Assembly: GCF_000006445.2 (NCBI RefSeq)
Contig: NC_006048.2
Coordinates: 1,364,001 to 1,428,000, forward strand
Direction of reading: 5' to 3'
Length of the DNA: 64,000 bases
DNA from: Debaryomyces hansenii CBS767
Taxonomy: Eukaryota > Ascomycota > Pichiomycetes > Serinales > Debaryomycetaceae
Shown: in pieces, positions 28,101 to 39,200 of the stretch
Layout of the letters: every line of letters begins with the position of its first letter
How positions within the stretch are numbered: position 1 is the first letter of the stretch
Program-made: the position numbers and the translations under genes
Notes under the pieces: model-generated
What the model saw: the letters and a program-made list of their open reading frames with translations, nothing else
What the model was told of the DNA's origin: nothing
The model's database searches: none

Positions 28101-29671
28101 TGACCTGCAATAGATTGTATTGCAACTGACGGATTACGCTTGGTTCTCAAGATGTTTCTACCCATGATATATCTGGTTTGCATGAAGAACGAAACCGTAA
28201 AAGAAGATTTTGGAGAAATGTGATTAGATTGCCTTGCAACGTGTGCTTTGTGATACTCTTCTCCGTGGTTACCACTATCAGTCTTCTGGAAATATTCTTC
28301 AACATCCTCAACCAATTTCTTATATTGTGGTGAATTTTTCCAGTGGGTTTCGAATTCTTTGGGAGTATAAGGAACACTGTTTTCAAATCCTGGTCTTGGA
28401 ACCCTTTCAGCTGGGTTAGTTAACGATGTTAAGAAATCGGCTGTAGTTTGTCTTTGTGGACATTCCCATCCCATATTAATGAAATATTCCTTAGCCTCAT
28501 CTGCCTTACCGAAGAAGATTTGGTGTCCTTCGTACAAAACAACAACATTGTCAAATAAATCGTAGGCATCTTGAGAACATTGGTAAATAGCAATTAATGG
28601 CGTAGCATCTAAAATCGTAGCTGATGTCTTTAATGCTCTAATAAATTCTAATGCAGTCGCCGAATCTAAACCACGAGTAGCGTTATCCCAACATTGAATG
28701 TTAGATCCACACAACGAGACTTCGGCAATGGAAACTCTCTTACGTTCACCACCGGAAACACCTCTCACGAAATCATCCCCGACATTGGTGTTTCTGGTAT
28801 GTGATAAACCATATGTAGCCATGTACACTGACGCCATATGCTTGGCGTAAGTCTCTCTATCAACGTTACCTCTGTTTTGCGGTGTTCTCATTTTAGCTGC
28901 GAATTCTAAGGTATCTCCCACTGTCAAGTGAGGGAAATGGGTATCGGTCTCAGCAGAATACACAACATCGCCTCTGAACTGATTTTCTATATCTTTTGGA
29001 GTTAAGCCATCGTACGAAATCTTGGATTCTTCGCCAATTTTGAACCCGTATGTGTGAGAGGCAATTGTCTTCAACAAAGTGGAGCAGCCAGAACCTGGCC
29101 TACCTAACACCACAGTGACTTCACCGGGTCTCATGATACCATCCATGCTCTTTAATATATCAAAGTAACGAGAAGGATCATCTTTTTGCAAATATCTAAA
29201 CCCATCCGTAAGATACTTTGTTATTCCATTCAATACAGTAGGCTGATAGTCGGAATCAGCGGCAACCCCACAAGCCCTCAAATTTCTGTAAGCTACCCCT
29301 AATGATGATGGTTTAAAGTACTCGACATCTGAATCATGTAATTTTCTTAGATTTTTAACCCAGAGTCTAGCGTCGAACAGATCACTATCCGGATTTAATG
29401 TATCTTCAGCTTCTGTATAAGGTTCAACCCCAGGAATACTGGAAAAATGTGACAAATAACGCACTATATCCTCACTATCGCTTGTCTTGTTAGTTTGTTC
29501 CCTACTAATATGGGACACTGTTCTTGCTAACTCCCTGATGTCGCCCGTTGCTGTATTATCGAAACCTTCATATTCGTGTATTTCATTATTTTCTGATGAA
29601 TCTGTAAGCTCATACTGGGAGTTAATGTCCTTGGTTTCTCGACCCGCAGAAGATAATGAACCAGTACTCAT
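25169..29671 (-). CDS. CDR1: Pleiotropic drug resistance ABC transporter, Cdr1/Pdr5 type
   Basis: A full-length 1500-residue PDR/ABCG transporter in the order NBD1-TMD1-NBD2-TMD2. The NBD1 Walker A is the degenerate PDR form GRPGSGCST (residues 190-198, Cys196 in place of Lys). Its signature is VSGGERKRVSIAE and its Walker B region ends in WDNATRGLDS. NBD2 carries a canonical Walker A GSSGAGKTTLL, a degenerate signature NVEQRKRLTIG, and LDEPTSGLDSQTAW. This mirrored asymmetry is a fungal PDR hallmark. The protein ends in a Lys-rich tail. It exports azoles and other hydrophobic compounds across the plasma membrane. A decayed second copy lies directly upstream, and their promoters share elements. 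CDR1 is used as a family label; the exact CDR number cannot be set here. Confidence 0.93.
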   Translation of the reverse strand: MSTGSLSSAGRETKDINSQYELTDSSENNEIHEYEGFDNTATGDIRELARTVSHISREQTNKTSDSEDIVRYLSHFSSIPGVEPYTEAEDTLNPDSDLFDARLWVKNLRKLHDSDVEYFKPSSLGVAYRNLRACGVAADSDYQPTVLNGITKYLTDGFRYLQKDDPSRYFDILKSMDGIMRPGEVTVVLGRPGSGCSTLLKTIASHTYGFKIGEESKISYDGLTPKDIENQFRGDVVYSAETDTHFPHLTVGDTLEFAAKMRTPQNRGNVDRETYAKHMASVYMATYGLSHTRNTNVGDDFVRGVSGGERKRVSIAEVSLCGSNIQCWDNATRGLDSATALEFIRALKTSATILDATPLIAIYQCSQDAYDLFDNVVVLYEGHQIFFGKADEAKEYFINMGWECPQRQTTADFLTSLTNPAERVPRPGFENSVPYTPKEFETHWKNSPQYKKLVEDVEEYFQKTDSGNHGEEYHKAHVARQSNHISPKSSFTVSFFMQTRYIMGRNILRTKRNPSVAIQSIAGQAFIGITLGSMFYNLSATTETLYYRCATLFGAVLFNAFSSILEIMSLFEARPIIEKHKQYALYRPSADALAGIITELPTKLALSIAFNFFIYFLSNLRRDAGRFFFFWLMCCMCTLVMSHLFRSLGAISTSFAGAMTPATVLLLAMVIFAGFVLPTPSMLGWSRWINYLNPIAYVFEALMANEYTDRDFECSQFVPSGPGYEDRNSVHRICAATGSKAGSDVLHGDDYLSVSYEYYNFHKWRNFGITVGFIIFFLFVYITLTEFNKGSMQKGEVALFLKSSLTDQKKKSGKSETTSKDIENSAIPDEKISQKDQLEANKETETAEKALPSSNDIFHWRDLTYQVKIKSEDRVILNHVDGWVKPGQLTALMGSSGAGKTTLLNCLSERVTTGVISDGVRMVNGHSLDSSFQRSIGYVQQQDLHLPTSTVREALRFSAQLRQPNSVTTKEKNDYVEYIIDLLDMYPYADALVGVAGEGLNVEQRKRLTIGVELVAKPKLLLFLDEPTSGLDSQTAWSICKLMRKLADHGQAILCTIHQPSALLLQEFDRLLFLQKGGKTVYFGDLGENCQTLINYFEKYGAHHCPEEANPAEWMLQVVGAAPGSHANQDYHEVWRSSSEYQGTQAELDNMERELVNLPVDESPEAKKSYAAPIWKQYLIVTKRVFQQNWRSPTYIYSKLFLVVSSALFNGFSFFKADRSMQGLQNQMFAMFMFLIPFNTLVQQMLPYFVKQRDVYEVREAPSKTFSWFAFVAAQITSEVPYQIFCGTIAFLCWFYPVGFYQNAVPTNSVDQRAVLMWMYICSFYVYTSTMGQLCMSFNELADNAANLATLLFTMCLNFCGVLAGPDVLPGFWIFMYRCSPFTYFIQGMLSTGLANTNAECSKAEFLHFKPNEGQSCGEYMSDYIKQAGGYLVDEKASSECQFCPMASTNDFLASVNSFYDERWRNWGIFICFIAINIILTIFFYWLARVPKGNREKKKK

Positions 29672-30575
29672 TCTTACTATGTCTTATCCTATCTTATTCT
29701 TATATTCTCTCTTTTCGATAAAAGTACGGTATTTTCTGTTCTTAAATACCTTAGCTCTAAAATACTGTTCTTCCACAGTTCGGGCATATATTCATGGCAA
29801 CATTACTAAGTATTAGTACGAATATATTTTTTTTTTTTCATTACTCGGCCGTAAAATGTACAAACGGCTGCAAATTGCAGAAAGCGACCTTTTCATTTCT
29901 AAAATGTCTCGACCAATACAATTGCCCAAATGCCTGCATATTATCAATTAACAATAAGATACTACCTATTCAGGGTTTTACGGCCGATCCTGGTTACTGT
30001 ATGTGTTGAACAATTTTACGGCCGTAACACGTTATGACTCCCATCAATTTGAATATTGGCACCATCTAATCATCTCATATAGGATAATCAGAGCGAAATG
30101 TATACATATCTTTCAAATCAGTAGCTAAATCTGTCATCGGTTCAAAAATAATAAAAACTTCCCACTTTTGTCGGTATCTTAAAGTCCTTTTTAGACATGA
30201 CATTCGTGAGATCTGTTATTTTCTTTAAAGAGACGAGACCTGTATCCCCTAGTGTAATACTCATATTATGATTCAAGGTGTATTATCTTCTATTTTTGTT
30301 TACATCCAGATCATTCTATAGATTCGCAATATATGCAAGCAAAATTTGTCACAAATATATTAAATCAGCTTCCTCACTATTTGCGTAGCCCATTCTTATA
30401 AGTGCTTCTTCGTTATTATGGTTCAACAGCAAGAGGATGTAGCTGGTGGTAATTGGCCGAGTGTAATATTATATCTCTTAAGCGTATTTGGGGAGTAACT
30501 CCCATTTAAAAGATTTGTTTTATTATATTCTATAGTCATATATCTCATATAAATTAATGCTGTGTGGAGGGGGGC
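29672..30575. promoter_or_regulatory. Promoter region of the intact Cdr-type transporter, with CGG/CCG elements
   Basis: About 900 bp separates the transporter ATG from the end of the decayed copy. CGGCCG occurs three times: 29846-29851, 29981-29986 and 30019-30024. The third is the centre of the palindrome TTACGGCCGTAA (30016-30027). Fungal zinc-cluster activators of PDR genes bind CGG/CCG half-sites, so these are good candidates. The stretch from about 30180 to 30330 is similar to sequence just upstream of DYN1 (about 33085-33245), marking the far end of the duplicated unit. Confidence 0.65.
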
Positions 30576-32029
30576 TTATTTTTTCTTTTCTCTATTGCTC
30601 TTAGATACCCTCGCTAACCAATAGAAGAAAACGGTAAAGATTATGTTGAAAGCAATAAAGCAGATAACAATTCCCCAATTTCTCCATCTTTCACTGAAGA
30701 GAGACTTAACACCGGCCAAATAATCATTGGTCGTACTTATGGTGCAATATTCACACTGTGAAGTAGCACTCTTATCGACCAAATAACCTCCAGCTTCTTT
30801 CATGTAGGCAGACATGTACTCACCGCAGGTTTTACCACTGGTAGGGGCGAATTTCAATAATTCTGCCTCTGAACATGTCGCTTCAGTTTTGGATAACCCT
30901 GTTGATGAAATACCTTGGATGAAATAAATCAAAGGCGAGCATCTAAACAAAAAGGTCTAGAATCCCGGCAAAAAATCATAGGCAGCACCACAGAAGATCA
31001 AATACACAGTGAACAAATTAACTGCCAAATTAGCCGCATTATAAAGTACTTCAATGAATGAAACACATAAATGGCCCATAGTTGAAGTGTAAACATAAAA
31101 AGCCGTAATAAATAACTACATCAATACACCCCGGCTATCAACCGAATCAGTAGGTACCGCATTCTCATACAAACCAACAGGATAATACCAACAAAAAAAA
31201 CCGAGTGTACCAATGGCGACTTGGTATGGAATTTCTGAAGTTATTTGAGTTGTAATAAATGCAAACCAACTCAATGTTCTGGATGGTGCCTCCCTAACTT
31301 CGTAAACATCCCTTTGTTTGATGTAGTAAGGCAACATTTGTTGAACTAATGTCATAAAAGGGATTAAAAACTGAATGATTGAAATCATTTGATTTTGTAA
31401 TCCTTGCAAAGGTTAGCTTCCTCTGGACAGTGGTGTGTTCCGTACTTCTCAAAATAGTCAATCTAAGTCAGGCAATTTTCACCTAAGTCTCCAAAGTAAA
31501 CCGTTTTACAATATATTAAAATAACGAGAAGGGTCATCTTTCTGTGCATATCTAAATCCTTCATTGGCGTATTTATATAATGCATTGAAAACAGTTGGCC
31601 CATAATCACAATCAGTTGAAATACCTCTCGCACTCAAGTTCCTATAGGCTACTCCTAAAGATGATGGCAAGTAATAATCACGATCTGAATCTCGTAACTT
31701 CCTCAAGTTCTTAACCCAAAGTCTCGCATCAAAATTGACACTACCAGGATTCAATTCTTCATTGAGTTCATTTGTATATGGCAACATACCTTCGACTTGA
31801 GACATTTGCGTGAAACCCGTACCAAGTCCTCGCTACCATGAGATTTTCTAGTTTGTTCTCTGCTTAAATGAGACATTGTTTTTGCTAGATCTCGAATATC
31901 ATCGGTGGCAGTAGCATGGAATCCCTCATACTCTTGAACTTGATTGTTATCTGATGCATCTATGACCTCATGAACCGATTTAGAGTCCTTGGTCTCTTGA
32001 ACCCGAGATGATAATGAACTAGTACTCAT
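30576..32029 (-). pseudogene. Decayed tandem copy of the Cdr-type transporter
   Basis: The minus strand keeps pieces of a second PDR transporter in the original order. The N-terminal piece (32029 to about 31506) matches residues 1-173 of the intact neighbour, with a frameshift just after the SEDLVR block near 31815. A short middle piece (about 31410-31509) matches the GKTVYFGDLGENC region after NBD2, with an in-frame TAG. The C-terminal piece (about 31409-30576) matches the last membrane domain to the Lys-rich end, with in-frame stops just past 31116 and near 30957. By comparison with the intact gene, about 2.7 kb and 0.33 kb were lost at two junctions; 1454 bp remain from about 4.5 kb. Both nucleotide-binding domains are essentially gone, so no transporter can be made. 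Amino-acid divergence from the neighbour shows an old copy, not an assembly artefact. Confidence 0.93.
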
Positions 32030-33267
32030 TCTCGCTATTTCTTATCTTCTCCTTCTCCTATAATATTAAGGTATTTTTATTTTAAATACACCGTAGAATG
32101 ATGCATTTTCATTGTTATCCATATATCCCGTTGATGCATATATTCATGCCATTTTACTAAATGTCAGTAAGAATAAATTGATTCCTTTTGTATTTTTCGC
32201 CGGTAGAATATATAAACGGTTGCTAAATGTAGAAAATGCGAACCCTATTCTGCCTCAATCAAAGATAATAGCACTATAACCTGCATTCTATCACCTATTC
32301 AGGGCTTTCCGGTCGCATCTTTTTATCATAGACAGTATGCGTAAAGAAAGAACAATAATTCCTGGTTAATAAACTTAGCAATTCAGAGCTTTACGACCGT
32401 TCCCTTTCATTGCATGCAGTATGTTTAAAAGAGAAAAGTAAGCCCCGGTTAATGAGCGTAATATTCCTGGTAATTGTCCTTTAGACCAAGTCATTTGGCT
32501 AAACGACTGCTTAGACAAATTGACACTGTATATTTTAGGAAGCTGAAGTTTTACCTAGTATTGAAAATATCAACATCGCATCCGAACGGGTTATATTTTG
32601 TACCCGAAAATGAGCATAAAATTTGTTGGACAATTTTACGGCCGTAACACATTATGGAGTATTGACACCGCCTAGTCATCTCAAATAGGATAATCAGAGA
32701 TTGATACATATCTTCCAAAAAAAAAATAGTTATATCTGACATCAATTGACAAATGATAAAAACTTAATGTTTTTGTCAATATCACAAGACTGTAGCACCA
32801 TGAAGACTTAATTGTATCCTCTTATTCTTGTCTGATAAGATGATATGTTTACAGAAGGGTCAAGGCATCATCTTAATGCATCTATTATTGACATTGTAAA
32901 TAGCTTGTTAGCTTCATGATAATTTAGGACAATTTTGTTAATTTTTATTATTTTTCTGCAATTATGCAATTATTTTATAATTCATAAAACTAAAAAAAAG
33001 AAAAGTAGCAGATTTCTCGATAGCAAGATAAAGTAATTAGCCAGAAAAGAGATCAAAGTATCATATAGTCCTTCCCGTCATATATATCATTCGGGAGATC
33101 TGTTAGTTTCTTCAAGATTTTGCAACAGGTAGTGTAATACTCATACTATGATTAATGCGTATCACACGTCTTCAGTTTTTGTTTACATTCAGATCAATCC
33201 ATAGATTTATTATTCAATTAGCAATACACGGCGGCAATATATCCAATTAGCATTTATACTAAGCAAT
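32030..33267. promoter_or_regulatory. Upstream region of the decayed transporter and divergent DYN1 promoter
   Basis: This 1.24-kb stretch lies between divergent starts. TTACGGCCGTAA occurs at 32636-32647, within a segment also similar in its flanks to the promoter of the intact transporter (caattttacggccgtaacac shared). Weaker forms lie at 32309-32315 (CCGGTCG), 32391-32400 (TTACGACCGT) and about 32199-32205 (GCCGGTA). The right end, about 33085-33245, matches 30180-30330. No RNA gene or credible ORF was seen. Confidence 0.6.
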
Positions 33268-36200
33268 ATGAGTTCAGTGTCTTTGGGTGATTTGACTGAC
33301 TTTATTGACAGTTTATTGCATTTACCTTCTGCCGCTGGAATTGACGAATATTTGAACAATTTTCTAAACAGCTTTACCAATGATACAATTTTCGTTATAA
33401 AATACACTACTGAATATGGCGTAACGAATGACTTAAATACCATAATTTCTTTAGATGAAGTTAATTCTATTATAATTATTGTTAAGTTGGCTGGGAAATT
33501 GACTTCGACCAGTAATTTGAATGTTATAAACATACCGACAATTCATGTTGGTGACTCGTCATCGAACGAGTTACTAGAAAATATAAGATCTATTATAAAC
33601 TTTGGGATTTCACCATATTTCAATTTAGTATCAAGTAAGGATAACACTAACTTAATCAACAATGCCAAGAACAAATTCAGTGAGTTATCTTTATCTTTAC
33701 AGCATTTACAACAAAAGATCCAAATACCAGATTTACTTATATCATGCCATCCAAAAATTTCACAATTACTTAGTGGTGAAGGAAGTGAAGATGATTTAAT
33801 AAATGATACTGCATTTTTGAATGAATTGACTAATATAGTCAATAGCTGGATTAAGCAAATTCAATCCATTACGAGTTTAAACCACACTCCCATTGATGGA
33901 GATTCTATTCTGGATGAAATACAGTTTTGGAAGTCAATGGAGCTAGCATTATTATCATTAGATAGACAGATCTCTTCACCAGAAATAAAAACATCAATCG
34001 AACTATTGAACAAGAGCAAGAGATACCACATAACTTTAACCTTCCAGAACAACATTGGATTAAACGACAAGTTATTACAAACCAAGTTATACAATTCCTT
34101 GCTAAAGGATTTACCTATCGATGACTTGCTTTTATCTACTAATGAAAAATTCAATTTACAATACTTTGAGGAAATTATTAATAATATTTTCAACCACTTC
34201 AAAAGGTTAAAAAACTTAAGTTCATTTCCGTTAACTAGGGCTATTCAGTTAATAGAGGTTATACTTAATGATATTAGTAATAAATTATCGTTGATATTAA
34301 TTGACTATAATTTAATGACAATCCCATTACAGGACTTTCTCAATATTTACAACGATTTAATTTTAAGAATTTTCGGTATAATTGATAATAGTATTAAGTT
34401 CATAATTAACTTATTTAGAGAATTATTAAGAAAAAGACAGGAAAAGTTTTTTATCATTAAAATCAATCAACACCAATTTGATAATTTGAAAAATCGTACT
34501 AAAATTTGGTATGATTTTCGTTTAAAACATAACGATTTATTAATAATGTTGAATACCTTTCTCAAGGATTCTACAAACCTTTCCCACAAATTAACAAATG
34601 CATACAACAATTATATCATCCCGTGTAATCTTTTGGATTTATCATTGCAGAGTTTTAAGGTTTGGTCAAATAATGAGAATTTATATTTATCAGTTTACCA
34701 AGGTTTAGAATCATTAATTATATCGCAGCTTAATGATTATTTTAGCAAATGCGGTAATTTTAACGATTTTATATCGGTGTTTAGTAAATTCAAAATATCG
34801 ACTGCAATTTCAAATCATTTATTACATCTAATCAACGATGAATTCAAATTGAAAATATTATCAACAGCAAATCTGGAAATTGAGAGCTTGATCAATTTAA
34901 ATCTCAATCAAAATAGCAGGTTGATAGATACAATAAATGCAGTTATTATTAATGGTACTCATAACCATGATACTTCAATTGTTGCTCAAATTACCTGGAA
35001 TATAAGTTTGTCCAATAAACTAAATTCATATTTATTCATATTGCATAGTTTACTTGGCTCCAATTGGAATAAATACTCGATTGGGAGTGAAATCTATTCA
35101 AAGATAAATAAATTAATTGAGCATTTAGATACTAATGACTTATTTCAGAATTGGTTAGATGAAGTAACAAAAACAGAAATTAACTATTTACCAGGTTCAA
35201 TTTTAAAGATGACGTCCCCAAAGCTCGATATAATTGTGAATTTTGATTTCAAGCTAATCGAATTATCCGAGCAGCTGAAACAACTAACTAATTTAGGCTT
35301 CAAAGTCCCGATTAATTTATTAATTCAGTTCCAGAAAATAGATAAAGTGTATTCTTTCCTTCGTGGGTTGATTGAACATATAAATATCTTGAAGAGGATT
35401 TTAAAGTTTGATTTAGTAGAAACGGACTTCGGAATGAAATTTGGATTCTTGATCGAAAACCAAAAATCAAAGATTTTAAATATGTTACCTCAAATTATTG
35501 AAATTAGTTGGATTCATCTATCCCAAGCGTTTGACTTACAAAACATATCCAACGATAATACTTTAAATGGTTCTGAAAACTTAATCGAAATCGTATCCTT
35601 AAATAATTTAACTGCATTCCAGAACGATATTTATATATTTTACAACCAGGTTAATACTCTTGAAAGACTATATGATTTTATCTATCATGATATTTATTCT
35701 GAATTGGAACAATGCGAGTTTAATTTCAAGGCAATCCATAACTTTATTAAATCAATCCAATCTGAAGTTGTCAAACTCTCTTTTGATAATTTTACCGAAA
35801 TAGATCAATTATGCAATTTGATAAATGACGATTTATCAAATATATTAGTCAAAAAATGTCAGAGGCAACTAATGTTATTGAGTACCGAGATAGACGGAAC
35901 TGAGAAGAGAGAAAAAACTCTGTTGTTTGAAAAGTTTGATCATTCTATATTATTGGAAGACCAATCCTTTCTAGTATCACCACCTCTAGAGCAGACAAAA
36001 CAACTTTTATACGTGAAAGTGAACCAAACCCTATCAGTGATAGAAACACAACCTATAGTACAACTACAGAATAACGGTAATAATAAATTTGCCTCTTTGA
36101 GCTCTTCAAATGAAACACTCAAGATTGCAGTTTCTGATTTTATTGTTGTTATTGATAATTTATACAAGGATTCTGAAAAGTATTTTCAGAAATGGATTAG

Positions 36201-39200
36201 TTTACAAAATATTTGGGAGTTGAATTTGAATTCAAAAGATGACTTAGCAAAGTTATTACCTAATACCAAAGACCTAAACTGTTGGTTAGCTGCAACAGAC
36301 AAAGTTATTGGATTAAGATTGATTTTTGATAATTCAGATAAATACGAAAAAGTTGGCAATAGCATATACATTGACTTTACAAAGGTTCAATCAAGAGTCA
36401 ATTTGAAGTTTGACATTTTTCAGAATGATCTTATGAAAAAATTTAGCGATTTCTACCAGGATAGGCTAATCGAGCAAAATGCTGAATTCATTAATGCTAA
36501 GATAGTACTAGAAGGTAGACTCAATTTCCAAGATAATTTCGAGAAAACAATCAATCACATTGACCAGTTTTTAAAGTTCAAGAATAATTTAACTTCCTGG
36601 CAAGATCATTTGTCCATTTTACATAAAGGTCAAAAATTACTTGTCAAGCAAAGATTTAAATTTCCTAAGACCTGGACTTATGTCGAGCAGCTTGAAAATA
36701 ATTTTTCAATTGTCTCTAATTTGATAGATAAAAAACAACGGAAAATCACAGATAATTTCGAGATAATTGAATCAAAATTGATATCTGAGTCTATCAGACT
36801 AAATGATCAAATAAATATAATAATTAAAGATTGGTCTAAAAAGAAACCAATTGGTGGAAACCTAAATCCATCTCTTGCAATCAATACGTTGAATGGCTTT
36901 GAAGAATCTTGTATTTTGTTAACATCAAAAAGTAATTCAATTCGAACAGTTGCTGTTGTTTTAAACATCTCACTTAAAAGAATTGAGGAATTGACCGGTA
37001 TCTTGGGAGAAGCAAAAGATCTCAAGTTAGTTTGGTCTGCAATCAATACATTATGGGAGAATCTTAACAGAATTAATTCTACGAAATGGACTGATATTCA
37101 ACCACGAAACCTACACCTCCAATTAGACGAGCTATTAAGCAATTCAAGAATATTACCTTCAAAAATACGTCAATATTCGGCTTTTGATGAAATTCAAAAT
37201 AAGATTAAAGCATACTTACGAAGTTTTTCGTTTATCAATAATTTAAAAGCTGATTCTATGAAGCCTCGTCATTGGGGCACGATATTGAATAAACTAGGGT
37301 TTTCTGATTTATCTTTCGATACTTTGACGGTTGGAGATATCTGGAATTTAAACTTCGCTGTGAATGAACAAATCATTAAATCAGTATTGAATCAGGCTAA
37401 TAACGAGCAAATTATTGAAGAAAATTTAAAACAAATCAGATCCGATTGGTCCATTCTATCTTTTGAAATGTTCAATTATAATAATAAAAGCAGATTAGTC
37501 AGGAATTGGGATGCCCTTTTCGATCAATGCAATAGTGATATCAATTCATTGGCTAGTATGAGAAACTCACCATATTATAATAATTTTGAACAGGAAATAA
37601 TTGAATTAGAAGATAACTTGAATAAATTATCTGTTCTATTGGATACCTGGATTGATGTTCAACGTCAATGGGTATATTTAGATGGTGTTTTTAGTAACGA
37701 AAACAATGATATTAGGAACATTCTACCTGTTGAATTCACAAGATTCGCCAATATAACATTTCAGTTTTTGAACCTATTGAAAAGAATCTATAAATATTCT
37801 TTAGTAATTGAAGTATTGTCTATCCCAGATATTCAATCGATCATGGAAAAGGCGTTAGAGGGTTTGAATAGAAACAGGAAATCCTTAACGGAGTACCTTG
37901 AAAAGCAAAGAGAACTATTTCCAAGATTTTACTTCATTGGAAATGAAGACTTATTAGAGATAATTGGCTGCTCAACTGATATGGTGAGAATTAATAAGCA
38001 TTTACAGAAAATGTTTGTTGGAATCTCTTATGTTGATTACGATAAAGAGTCTTGCCTAATAACTGCGATTAATAGTGAACAAAATGAAAAAGTTAAATTG
38101 TCTAATCCAGTTTCACTTATTAAATTTCCTCGTATCAACGAGTGGTTGAAAGAGCTTGAATTAGAAGTGAGACTCACTTTATCTAAATTGACGAAGGATT
38201 GTATAACTGAATTTAAAATTTCTTATGAGGGTTTTAATGTCCTGGATAAAGAAAAATTATTTGATTTGATTGAGTCAAAACCTGCCCAAGTATGTTTAAT
38301 AGTATGCCAAATCCTTTTCGCTGAGAACGTCGAGTCAGCCATTGCAGCCAAGACTTTACTGAAGTGTTACGATAATTGTTGCAGAATAATTCAAACATTA
38401 ACACCGTATATATCTTCTAACCTTGCAGTTGTTCAGAGGTTGAAAATAGAGCATTTGATCATTGAATTTATACATCAGAGAGATATCATCACTTCACTAA
38501 TGAACTCGAAGTCTCATTCCAAGTCTTTATTTATTTGGAATACTCAACAGTTATTTTATTATGACCTCAGATCGGATGATCTATTAACCAATTTGAAAGT
38601 AAAACAGTCAAATACTGAATTTATGTATGGTTTTGAATACTTAGGAATTCCTGAAAAATTAGCATATACACCTTTAGTCGATAAATGCTTCTTATCTATG
38701 ACTCAGGCATTAGATCAAAAACTTGGGGGCTCTCCATTTGGTCCAGCAGGGACTGGTAAAACTGAAACAGTTAAGGCACTTGGGAATAATTTGGGAAAGA
38801 TGGTTTTAGTGTTCTGCTGCGACGAATCGTTCGACTTTCAGTCTATGGGTAGAATTTTCTTAGGTCTTTGTAAGGTAGGATGTTGGGGTTGTTTTGATGA
38901 ATTTAATAGGCTAGATGAGCATAACTTAAGTGCTGTATCCTCACAAATTGAAAATATCGAGTTAGGGTTAAGCAATTCAAATGATTTAATTGAAATTTCA
39001 GGTAAGAAGATTAACATTAATCCCGAGACTGGTATTTTTGTTACAATGAACCCTGGATATGTTGGTAGATCTGAGTTGCCCGAAAATTTGAAAAAATTAT
39101 TCAGAAGCTTTTCAATGGAAAAGCCAGATCTAGAAATTATTGTCGAAGTATTGCTTACATCACAAAGTTTTATTCATTCTAAGAAATTAGCATCTATTAT

